Assembly (NCBI GenBank): GCA_035273885.1
Contig: DATEOR010000054.1
Coordinates: 1-41,323 of the forward strand
DNA length: 41,323 nt
Direction of reading: 5' to 3'
Source of the DNA: DATEOR01 sp035273885
Lineage (GTDB): Bacteria; Actinomycetota; Thermoleophilia; Gaiellales; Gaiellaceae
The notes under the pieces were generated by a model, which saw only the letters and a program-made list of their open reading frames with translations, did not search any database and was not told the origin of the DNA. Made by a program: the position numbers and the translations under genes. This document shows, piece by piece, positions 14,794 to 21,646 of the stretch (the stretch's first letter is position 1; the number at the start of each line of letters is the position of its first letter).

Positions 14794-15201
14794 CTAGGGC
14801 TCCAGCGTCTCCCAGACCAACTCCGCGACCTCGAGGCGGATGTCGTTTCTGCGCGCCTCGCCGGCGAGCACGCAAACCGCGTCGTTGAGCCGCGCATAGC
14901 GCTCGGAGCCGGTGGTGTGAACGATGGTTCCGGTGACTTCCCGGCCGTACTCGCTCTTGCGTGCGAGGCCGGTGAGGTGGAAGGCGAGGAGCGCACCGTC
15001 GTCGGTTTCGATGACGCCGTGGAAGTCGGGGACGTAGACGTCGTCATTGCGCATGCGAGCGTGGTTCAGCCCGCGGAAGCGGCCGTTCACCTGTCCCTCG
15101 ACGCGCCCCTCTCCGAAGAAAAGCCCGAGCGTGTCCGGCCCGCGGGAGAGGTAGTGCTCCGGGTAGGCGAAGCTGATCCGGTAGAGCGGCTCGAGCCTCA
15201 T
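14794..15201 (-). CDS. DUF3237-like protein in the riboflavin operon
   Basis: A 135-residue protein of unknown function, resembling DUF3237 beta-barrel proteins (opening LEPLYRISF, a middle RNDDVYVPDFHGVIETDDGALL and a late GRLND-type segment reading ERYARLNDAVCVLAGEAR). There is no signal peptide. It is embedded in the riboflavin series: its start overlaps the ribE stop by 4 bp and ribBA follows after 38 bp, so it must be translated from the same message. No riboflavin enzyme activity is suggested by its residues. The dedicated phosphatase of the pathway is absent from the window, but nothing in this sequence resembles a phosphatase. Confidence 0.7.
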   Translation of the reverse strand: MRLEPLYRISFAYPEHYLSRGPDTLGLFFGEGRVEGQVNGRFRGLNHARMRNDDVYVPDFHGVIETDDGALLAFHLTGLARKSEYGREVTGTIVHTTGSERYARLNDAVCVLAGEARRNDIRLEVAELVWETLEP

Positions 15202-15773
15202 CGCGAAGCAAGTCTCTCGACGTACTTTGCGACCACGTCGACCTCGAGGTTCACCTCGTCGCCCTCCGCCACGGTTCCGAGCGTCGTCGCCTCGCGCGTA
15301 TGCGGGATGAGCGCGGTGCTGAACGAGCCCTCGCCAAGCGCCGCGATCGTCAGGCTGACCCCCTCGACCGCGATCGAGCCCTTCTCGACGCAGTAGCGGA
15401 GTACTTCGGCCGGGGCCTCGACCTCGATTCCCTCGTCGTCGACCCGGCGGATCCGGCCGACTCCGTCCACGTGTCCCTGGACGATGTGGCCGCCGAGCGG
15501 ATCGCCGGCCCGAAGTGCGGGCTCGACGTTGACGTCGCCGCCCTCCTCCAGATGGCCAAGGGTCGAGCGGCGAAGCGTCTCCGGCACCGCGTCGAAGGCC
15601 ACGGCCCCATCCGCGACCTCGACCGCGGTGAGGCAGACGCCCGCGAGCGAGACCGAGTCCCCGATAGCGGTGGCGGAAGCGGTCTCGGGCGCGCGAACGA
15701 CGAGGCGAACGGACTCTCCGCGCTCCTCGACGGCCTCGACGCGACCGACTTCGCGCACGATCCCCGTGAACAC
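15198..15773 (-). CDS. ribE: Riboflavin synthase alpha chain
   Basis: Dismutates two 6,7-dimethyl-8-ribityllumazine molecules to riboflavin. The 191-residue protein contains two lumazine-binding beta-barrel repeats: the first starts with FTGIVREVG and includes GDSVSLAGVCLT; the second includes GGHIVQGHVDG and GSIAVEGVSLTI. Start is a GTG (15771-15773), which places the invariant FTGIV directly after the initiator as in the family. It begins 10 bp after the ribD stop. The symbol follows the actinobacterial convention (ribC in E. coli). Confidence 0.95.
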   Translation of the reverse strand: MFTGIVREVGRVEAVEERGESVRLVVRAPETASATAIGDSVSLAGVCLTAVEVADGAVAFDAVPETLRRSTLGHLEEGGDVNVEPALRAGDPLGGHIVQGHVDGVGRIRRVDDEGIEVEAPAEVLRYCVEKGSIAVEGVSLTIAALGEGSFSTALIPHTREATTLGTVAEGDEVNLEVDVVAKYVERLASR

Positions 15774-15783
15774 GCGGTGAACT

Positions 15784-16740
15784 CTAGGGCTCGCGGATGT
15801 ATCCGGTGAGAAGGACGTCGTCTCCGATCCGCTCGGCCTCGAGTCCGGCGACCGGGAACGATGCGCCGAACTCCTCCACCCAACGGGGCCCCGCGCCGGC
15901 AAGCGTCGGCGCGACGAAGAGGAGAAGCTTGTCGACGAACCCCTCCCGGAGGAAGGACGTTGCGAGCGTCGGGCCGCCCTCGAGAAGGAGGGACTGCACG
16001 CCCTCTGCAGCCAGCCGCTGGAGCTCGTCCTCGAGCGGGCCGGAGACGAGCTCGAGCTCCGAGCCCTCCGGCAGCGGCCCGCCCCCGAATGCGAGCCGGC
16101 GCGGCTGGCGCTCGGCGTCCACGTCGCGGGCGTCAAGGCGCGGCGAGTCCGCCCGCACGGTTCCCATGCCGACGGCAACTGCATCCGAGGCGGCTCGAAG
16201 CTCGTGCACCCGGCGGCGGCTCTCCTCCCCGGTCACCCAGCGCGCTTCCGAGACGACCACCCGCCCGTCCAGCGTGACCGCGGCCTTGTAGGTGACGAAC
16301 GGCCTTCCCGCAGCGATCCAGGTGCGCCACGCTTCGTTCTGGCGCCGTGCGCGGCGCGCAAGCTCACCGTCGAGGAGCTCGACTCCGATGCCCGCCTCGC
16401 GCAGGCGCGCGAAGCCCCGGCCGTTCGTCTTCGGGTTCGGGTCGGGCGCGCCGGCGACCACCCGCGCGACTCCCGCTTCGACGATCGCATCCACGCACGG
16501 CGGCGTGCGCCCGTGATGCGCGCAGGGCTCGAGCGTGACGTAGAGCGTGGCGCCGCGCGCGCGTGCACCGGCGTCCTCGAGCGCAACGATCTCGGCGTGC
16601 GGGCCCCCGGCCCGCCCGTGCCAGCCCTCCCCTACGACCTCCTCGCCGGCGACCAAAACGGCGCCGACGACCGGATTCGGGTGCGTCGTGCCGCGTCCGT
16701 TCTCGGCCAACTCGAGCGCGCGTTCAAACGGCTTCGGCAA
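15784..16740 (-). CDS. ribD: Bifunctional riboflavin deaminase/reductase RibD
   Basis: Carries out deamination and side-chain reduction of the pyrimidine intermediate. The N-terminal deaminase (about 1-140) has zinc ligands in HAEIVAL and EPCAHHGRTPPC; the C-terminal reductase (about 145-318) has the VTLDGRV segment, WVTGEESRRRVHELRA, VGMGTVRADSP and LLLEGGPTLATSFL. Length 318 is a little short of the typical 340-370. The start is a TTG (16738-16740) inside the rpe 3' end (17-bp overlap); it gives MPKPFERALELAENGRG, which lines up with the family start. No FMN riboswitch can fit upstream because rpe coding sequence occupies that position. Confidence 0.95.
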   Translation of the reverse strand: MPKPFERALELAENGRGTTHPNPVVGAVLVAGEEVVGEGWHGRAGGPHAEIVALEDAGARARGATLYVTLEPCAHHGRTPPCVDAIVEAGVARVVAGAPDPNPKTNGRGFARLREAGIGVELLDGELARRARRQNEAWRTWIAAGRPFVTYKAAVTLDGRVVVSEARWVTGEESRRRVHELRAASDAVAVGMGTVRADSPRLDARDVDAERQPRRLAFGGGPLPEGSELELVSGPLEDELQRLAAEGVQSLLLEGGPTLATSFLREGFVDKLLLFVAPTLAGAGPRWVEEFGASFPVAGLEAERIGDDVLLTGYIREP

Positions 16741-17410
16741 AAGCCTTCACGAGCTGCCGGTAGGCCCGCGGATAGTCCTCCCGACCGAAGATCGCGCTCC
16801 CCGCGACGACCGCCTGCGCGCCGGCCCGCCTGATCTCGGCGATGTTGCCCTCGCCGACGCCTCCGTCGACCTGAACGAACGTCTTTTGGTGCAACTGGCT
16901 GCGGAGCGCCGCGATGCGCTCGAGGCTTTCGGGCATGAACTCCTGCCCCGAATAGCCGGGGTGGATGCTCATGCAGAGGACGAGATCCGCGCCGATCGAG
17001 GCTCCAACGGCGTCCTCGACGCTCGTCTCCGGATTGAACGCGACGCCGACGCCGAGGTCGAGGTCGCGCGCGAGCTTGATCGCCTTCCAGGGCTCCTCGC
17101 AGGCCTCGACGTGAAACGTGACGCTGTCGCCGCCCGCCTTCTTGACCATCTCGAAGTGATGCTCAGGGTTGTCGACCATCAGATGGCAGTCGATCACCCC
17201 TTCGAACTTGTGGATCAGCGGCGCGATCGACTGGAGGACGATCGGGCCGATCGTGATCGGCTCGACGAAGTGGCCGTCGCCGACGTCGAAGTGAAAGACG
17301 CGGGCGCCGGCCCCGATGAGGTGGTCGATCTGCTCGCCGAGGCGCAGGAAGTCCGCCGCGTAGAGCGAGGGCTCGATCTCGATCTCGCGTACCCATCGTT
17401 TCCAGGACAT
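16724..17410 (-). CDS. rpe: Ribulose-phosphate 3-epimerase
   Basis: Interconverts ribulose 5-phosphate and xylulose 5-phosphate. The 228-residue TIM barrel has the metal ligands in HFDVGDGHF (His and Asp), CHLMV (His) and QVDGGV (Asp), plus MSIHPGYSGQEF. The usual DVMDG is DVGDG here and the usual VNPG is IHPG, small departures that keep the ligands. Ribulose 5-phosphate is the substrate of the DHBP synthase half of RibBA, which may explain its place before ribD. The start is ATG 17408-17410, 6 bp after a TAGGAT hexamer that overlaps the rsmB stop. Confidence 0.95.
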   Translation of the reverse strand: MSWKRWVREIEIEPSLYAADFLRLGEQIDHLIGAGARVFHFDVGDGHFVEPITIGPIVLQSIAPLIHKFEGVIDCHLMVDNPEHHFEMVKKAGGDSVTFHVEACEEPWKAIKLARDLDLGVGVAFNPETSVEDAVGASIGADLVLCMSIHPGYSGQEFMPESLERIAALRSQLHQKTFVQVDGGVGEGNIAEIRRAGAQAVVAGSAIFGREDYPRAYRQLVKAFAEAV

Positions 17411-17416
17411 GGGGAA

Positions 17417-17422
17417 ATCCTA
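17417..17422 (-). promoter_or_regulatory. Leaderless -10 element of rpe (TAGGAT)
   Basis: TAGGAT lies 6 bp before the rpe ATG and shares its TAG with the rsmB stop codon. It could start a leaderless transcript through rpe and the riboflavin genes. Pattern-based only. Confidence 0.4.
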
Positions 17423-18574
17423 CGGACGGCGCAGGCGGGCGACGAAGAAGCCCGACGTACCGTGCACGTGCGGGAGCGTGAGGAGGAACTCGGGCCGCTT
17501 GGCGTGCCGGAACTCCGGGAACTCGGCGCCGAGATCGTCGACGGGGAGCGCGAGTGCGTCGATCACGTCCTCGTTCTCGGCCTGGTGGATCGTGCAGACC
17601 GAGTATGTGATCGAGCCTCCCGGCCTCGCCCGCTCGATTGCGGCCCGCATGAGGTCGAGCTGCAGCTCGGGCAGCGGACGGGCGCGCCAGCGTAGATCTG
17701 GCCGCGAGTTGAGCACGCCGAGACCGGAGCACGGCGCGTCCACGAGGACCCGGTCGAATCCGCCGAGCTCGGCCGGTAGCTCGAGCGCGTCGGCGTTCAC
17801 GACCGTCAGGCGGGCCCCGAGGCGGGCCGCATTCTCTTCGAGTTCACGCGCCCGGCCGGGGTGCTTCTCGACGGCGACGACGTCGGCTCCGAAAGAGACG
17901 AGCTGAGTCGACTTCCCTCCGGGCGCGGCGCAGAGGTCGAGCACGCGCTCGCCCTCCTCGGCGCCGACAGCGCTGCCAGCGAGCTGCGACCCGCGGCTCT
18001 GCGGCCAAGGCGCGACAAGCTCGCCCGCCGGCTCGCGCAAGACCCGCTCGGGCGGTTCGTTCTGTGCGCGCATGAGCGCGAGAGTGTCTTCCTCGCCCCA
18101 CTCCCGCCACCAGGTCTCGGCGACCCAGTCGGGATAGGAGTTCTTGAGGGCCGCCTCCTGCGGCGTCGACTCCGAGAGCCCCTCGAGCAAGGGGCCAATC
18201 CCTTCGCCGAGCCTTCGCATCACCGCGTTCGTGAAGGCTACGGCGCGTTCGAGGCCTGCCGCGCGGACGAGCTCGACGCTCTCGTTCGCGGCCGCGTGCG
18301 CCGGCACGGAGTCCATGAATGCGAGCTGGTAGGCGCCGAGGCGAAGCGCCGCGCGCACCGGCGGGTCGAGCTTTCGCACGGGGCGACGGCCCAGGCTCTC
18401 GATCGCATGGTCGAGCGAACGGACGCGCTGCACCGTCCCGTACGCGAGCTGCATGGCGAAGGCCCGGTCGCGTTCGTCGAGCCCGTCTGCGAGCGAACGG
18501 AACGCCCGGTCGGCGTAGGCGTCCTCCTCGAAGACTCTGCGGACGACCTCGTACGCGACGCCGCGGGCGCTTAC
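17420..18574 (-). CDS. rsmB: 16S rRNA (cytosine967-C5)-methyltransferase, start unresolved
   Basis: Methylates C967 of 16S rRNA with SAM. The N-terminal NusB-like RNA-binding domain (ARGVAYEVVRRVF, RDRAFAMQLAYGTVQR, LRLGAYQLAFMD, AANESVELVR) is followed by the methyltransferase domain: DLCAAPGGKSTQL (motif I), VDAPCSGLGVL with the catalytic Cys of the PC motif, and TYSVCTIHQAEN with the second Cys (here in TYSVC rather than TYSTC). The conserved N-terminus extends back to the fmt stop, but no ATG, GTG or TTG occurs in frame before ATG 18452-18454, which would remove about 40 residues of the NusB-like domain. The position given is a GTA overlapping the fmt TAA; a GTG there would be an ordinary GTGA overlap. 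Identity is secure; start is not. Confidence 0.88.
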   Translation of the reverse strand, partial: VSARGVAYEVVRRVFEEDAYADRAFRSLADGLDERDRAFAMQLAYGTVQRVRSLDHAIESLGRRPVRKLDPPVRAALRLGAYQLAFMDSVPAHAAANESVELVRAAGLERAVAFTNAVMRRLGEGIGPLLEGLSESTPQEAALKNSYPDWVAETWWREWGEEDTLALMRAQNEPPERVLREPAGELVAPWPQSRGSQLAGSAVGAEEGERVLDLCAAPGGKSTQLVSFGADVVAVEKHPGRARELEENAARLGARLTVVNADALELPAELGGFDRVLVDAPCSGLGVLNSRPDLRWRARPLPELQLDLMRAAIERARPGGSITYSVCTIHQAENEDVIDALALPVDDLGAEFPEFRHAKRPEFLLTLPHVHGTSGFFVARLRRP

Positions 18575-19380
18575 CTGCGGCCGCGTAGGTATTCCTCGGC
18601 GGTCATGCGCTTTCCGCCCTCGCGCTGCACCTCGAGGAGCTCGAGGCCGCCCGCGACGAGGAGAGAGTCCTCGCGCGCGGGCCGCGCCTTCCAGACGAGG
18701 AGCCGCCTCCCTTCGACGAGCCCGCGCGCACCGATGTGCGGCGAGAGAGCGCGGATCTGGTTCAGGAGCTCTTCGGTCGGCTTCGACCAGTCGAGCTCGC
18801 GATCTGCCGCCGTGAGCTTGTCCGCGTACGTGGCGCCGTCGGGCTGAGGGACGAACGTCGGCTCCGCGAAGACTTCGCCTAGGAGGTCCACGGCCAGCGC
18901 CGCGGCGCGCTCGACGACGACGGCGGTGTCGTCTTGCGGCCCGATGGGGAAGCGGCGCTGCGCGGCGATCGGCCCGGCGTCGAGGTCGGGAGTCGTCTTG
19001 TGGATGGTCACGCCCGTCTCGCGGTCGCCGGCCATGATCGCGCGCTCGACCGGCGCGGCCCCGCGCCAGCGCGGGAGGAGCGACGGATGCACGTTCAGCC
19101 ACAGGCGCTCGCCCAGGAGCTTCTCCGGGATGAGAACCCCGTAGCCCGCGACGACCACGACGCGCGCCTCGCCGGGGAACGTGGTCAGCTTCTCCGGCTG
19201 CTGCACGGGGATCCCGAGTGCCTTCGCAACGTCCTTGGCCGGCGGCGCGGCCTTCTTCCGCCCCCTCCCCTGTGGCTTGTCCGGGCGCGTGAGGAGGAAC
19301 TCGATGTCGTAGCCCCGGTTGGCCATCCCTTCGAGCACGGTCGCTCCGAACGGCGCGGTGGCCGCAACGGCGATCTTCAT
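18571..19380 (-). CDS. fmt: Methionyl-tRNA formyltransferase
   Basis: Formylates initiator Met-tRNA using 10-formyl-tetrahydrofolate. The catalytic domain is complete: LNVHPSLLPRWRGAAP with the Asn and His, and TPDLDAGPI with the Asp. At 269 residues it is about 40 shorter than typical Fmt: in the C-terminal domain the segment between VWKA and the GGLELLEVQREGGKRM end is compressed, so a loop of the OB fold seems missing. It ends in MTAEEYLRG, as usual. It starts 5 bp after the def stop; def-fmt is a standard pair, the deformylase undoing this modification after synthesis starts. Confidence 0.95.
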   Translation of the reverse strand: MKIAVAATAPFGATVLEGMANRGYDIEFLLTRPDKPQGRGRKKAAPPAKDVAKALGIPVQQPEKLTTFPGEARVVVVAGYGVLIPEKLLGERLWLNVHPSLLPRWRGAAPVERAIMAGDRETGVTIHKTTPDLDAGPIAAQRRFPIGPQDDTAVVVERAAALAVDLLGEVFAEPTFVPQPDGATYADKLTAADRELDWSKPTEELLNQIRALSPHIGARGLVEGRRLLVWKARPAREDSLLVAGGLELLEVQREGGKRMTAEEYLRGRR

Positions 19381-19385
19381 AGGAG

Positions 19386-19964
19386 TTACGTGGGTCCGAG
19401 GACGGGCTGTGGCCGCAGCTTGGCCAGAGCCTCTCGCCGCTGCTCGGGAGACGTCCGGTCGATGATGAGGACCCCGTCGAGATGGTCGAGCTCGTGCTGG
19501 ATGACGCGCGCCGCGAGGCCGTCCGCCTCGATGCGGAGCTCCTCGCCGTCGGGGGAGGTCGCCTCGACCACGATCGTGGACGGGCGCTCGACCTCGACGA
19601 TCACCGTCGCCGCACCGAGAGACAGACAGCCCTCGTCGTCGACGATCTGCTCCTCACCGGTCTCGACCACGCGCGGGTTGACGAGCGCCACGAAAGGCTC
19701 CTCTTCCCCGGCCTGGTAGACCAGGACGCGCCGCAGGATGCCGAGTTGCGGAGCCGCGAGGCCCACGCCGCGGGCTTCGGTCATGAGCCCCTTCATGCGC
19801 TCGACGAGACCGGTGACGGAGTCGTCGATCTCCTCGACCTGGTTGGCCTTCATGCGCAGGACGGGATCCGGGTACTGGCGTACTTGAGCCAGAGCAAGCC
19901 GACGCCGAGCCTCACGCTCGGCGTCGAGCTCTTCGCTCCGGATCTGACCCTCGACTTCGCCCAT
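19386..19964 (-). CDS. def: Peptide deformylase
   Basis: Metal-dependent removal of the N-formyl group from nascent proteins. The 192-residue protein has the three motifs GVGLAAPQ, EGCLSL (metal Cys) and HELDHLDG (two metal His and catalytic Glu). Compared with E. coli Def it has about 28 extra N-terminal residues, charged and helical (VEGQIRSEELDAEREARRR). If the start were later the conserved core would still be intact, but the TAGAAT hexamer 9 bp before ATG 19964 supports this start. It heads the def-fmt-rsmB series. Confidence 0.96.
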   Translation of the reverse strand: MGEVEGQIRSEELDAEREARRRLALAQVRQYPDPVLRMKANQVEEIDDSVTGLVERMKGLMTEARGVGLAAPQLGILRRVLVYQAGEEEPFVALVNPRVVETGEEQIVDDEGCLSLGAATVIVEVERPSTIVVEATSPDGEELRIEADGLAARVIQHELDHLDGVLIIDRTSPEQRREALAKLRPQPVLGPT

Positions 19965-19973
19965 TTCCGGGCA

Positions 19974-19979
19974 ATTCTA
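19974..19979 (-). promoter_or_regulatory. Leaderless -10 element of def (TAGAAT)
   Basis: TAGAAT, a good match to TANNNT, lies 9 bp before the def ATG in the 34-bp gap after the GlsB-like gene. It would give a leaderless def-fmt-rsmB transcript. Pattern-based only. Confidence 0.5.
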
Positions 19980-19998
19980 ACGAGGGCGAACCGGTGTT

Positions 19999-20253
19999 CT
20001 ATATGCGGTTTGTCGCAGTCCTGGGGCCGACCATCCGCGACCAGAGCGCGACGAGAACTACCGCCACGATGACCGCGAGGATGAAGCCGAGAATGCCTCC
20101 GCCGACAAGCCAGCCGACGAGAAGCGCGGACGCGATACCGATTGCGATCGTCATGAGGATCCCCATCGAGTCGACGCCCGGGTGGAAGAGCCGCCCGAGT
20201 GCGCCGACGATGAGCCCCACGATGATCAGACCGATGATTTCTCCGATTCCCAT
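19999..20253 (-). CDS. GlsB/YeaQ/YmgE family membrane protein
   Basis: An 84-residue inner-membrane protein, annotated in many genomes as transglycosylase-associated. It has three hydrophobic segments (about 4-20, 31-48 and 52-72) and the family's glycine-rich first helix (IIGLIIVGLIVGALGRLFHPG). The C-terminus ends in a short basic tail. Its role is associated with stress responses in some bacteria; the molecular function is unknown. It is divergent from the cyclase fusion gene with a 61-bp gap in which I see no strong promoter hexamer. Confidence 0.88.
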   Translation of the reverse strand: MGIGEIIGLIIVGLIVGALGRLFHPGVDSMGILMTIAIGIASALLVGWLVGGGILGFILAVIVAVVLVALWSRMVGPRTATNRI

Positions 20254-20314
20254 GCCTGCCGGATTCCCTCAGCGGAGAGGCAGGAAACACGGATGCTCTC
20301 CCGCTGTTGCGACC

Positions 20315-21643
20315 ATGAGCCAAGTTCAAGAGACTGGCCAGATGAGCCCCGACGTCCGCTATGTCAGAAACGGGGGCGTCGCGATCGCCTACCAGGTCGT
20401 CGGCGACGGTCCCACGGACCTCGTCTACGTCTCGGACTTCACCTCCAACCTGGTCTACGCATGGGAGCATCCGTACCTGCGCACGTTCTACGAGCGCCTC
20501 GCACGCTCGTTCCGGCTCGTGCTCTACGACAGGCGCGGGATCGGACTCTCGGACTACGGAGGGCAGTTTCCCGCGCTCGAGACGCAGATGGACGACCTCC
20601 GCGCGGTTCTCGAGGAGACGCAGTCCTCGGCCCCGGTCGTCCTCGCTTCCCACAACGGCTGCTCGATGGCCGCGCTCTATGCGGCGACCTATCCCGAGCG
20701 AGTGCAGGCGCTGGTGCTCTTTCAACCCTGGGCACAGCTCGAGCTGGGTGAAGAACAGCTCGCCGAGCTCGCCGACCTGCGAGACCGCTGGGGCACGACG
20801 GAATTTTGCGACGAGCTCCTCGCAGACATCTGCCCCACGCTCCACGCAAGCGAGACCGGTAGAGCCTGGTTCGCGAACAAGCTTCGTATCGGTGCGAGCC
20901 CAGCTGCCGCGTACGCACTGAACCGCGCCTCCTGGCAGACGGATCTCCGCGACATCCTGCCGGCGATTCGCGTTCCTACTCTCGTCCTGCACCGAGGGGC
21001 CCGTGGAGAGAGGGACGCCCGCGATGTCGTCCTGCGCATCCCCGATGCCCGGTCGACGGCGCTCCCCGGGGAAGACTGGTGGGGGATCTTCCTGTCGCCC
21101 GAGCTCGTCGACGAGGTGGACCGCTTCGTCGCGGGGCAGGCGCCGCCCGAGGTCCCCGAAACGGTTCTGGCGACGCTCCTTTTCACCGACATCGTCGGCT
21201 CGACGAGCAGGGCAGCCGAGCTCGGCGATCAGCAGTGGCGCGAACTCCTTGGGCGACACCACGCGCTCGTCCGCCGGGAGCTCGCCCGCTTCCGCGGGGA
21301 AGAGCGCGACACTGCCGGGGACGGCTTCTTCGCCACCTTCGATGGGCCCGCGCGCGCGATTCGCTGTGCTCAGGTAATCGCCGAAGGGGTTCGCGACCTC
21401 GGGCTCGAGATCCGTGCCGGGCTCCATACCGGCGAGTCCGAGCTCCACGATGGCAAGGTGGCTGGCATTGCGGTGTCGATCGGAGCGCGCGTCGCGGGTC
21501 TGGCGCGGCCAGGCGAAATACTCGTCACTCGGACCGTCAAGGACCTCGTCGCAGGATCGGGCCTTGCATTCGAACTCCGCGGCGACCAGGAGCTGAAGGG
21601 CGTGCCAGGCACCTGGCCGCTCTATGCGGTCGTCGAGGGCTGA
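20315..21643 (+). CDS. Pseudo alpha/beta-hydrolase fused to class III nucleotidyl cyclase
   Basis: A 442-residue soluble fusion. Residues about 12-275 are an alpha/beta-hydrolase fold (YDRRGIGLSD, AATYPERVQALVL, PTLVLHRG). Its nucleophile elbow, normally GxSxGG, reads ASHNGC (111-116) with His at the Ser position, and the catalytic-His loop reads PGEDWWG (251-257) where family members have PGxDH. Hydrolase activity is therefore unlikely. Residues 285-442 are a class III adenylate/guanylate cyclase catalytic domain: LLFTDIVGSTSRAAE with metal Asp292, DTAGDGFFATFDGP with metal Asp336, IRAGLHTGE, and VSIGARVAGLARPGEILV. The position often occupied by the purine-selecting Lys before GDG is Asp-Thr-Ala here, so ATP/GTP preference cannot be called. 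The start is ATG 20315; ATG 20342 is an alternative. Product could feed the cNMP sensor at 9512-9949, but this is inference. Confidence 0.92.
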   Translation: MSQVQETGQMSPDVRYVRNGGVAIAYQVVGDGPTDLVYVSDFTSNLVYAWEHPYLRTFYERLARSFRLVLYDRRGIGLSDYGGQFPALETQMDDLRAVLEETQSSAPVVLASHNGCSMAALYAATYPERVQALVLFQPWAQLELGEEQLAELADLRDRWGTTEFCDELLADICPTLHASETGRAWFANKLRIGASPAAAYALNRASWQTDLRDILPAIRVPTLVLHRGARGERDARDVVLRIPDARSTALPGEDWWGIFLSPELVDEVDRFVAGQAPPEVPETVLATLLFTDIVGSTSRAAELGDQQWRELLGRHHALVRRELARFRGEERDTAGDGFFATFDGPARAIRCAQVIAEGVRDLGLEIRAGLHTGESELHDGKVAGIAVSIGARVAGLARPGEILVTRTVKDLVAGSGLAFELRGDQELKGVPGTWPLYAVVEG

Positions 21644-21646
21644 CGG

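Noticed and set aside
16741..17000. Possible FMN riboswitch before ribD
   Set aside because: The upstream position is rpe coding sequence; no conserved riboswitch elements seen.
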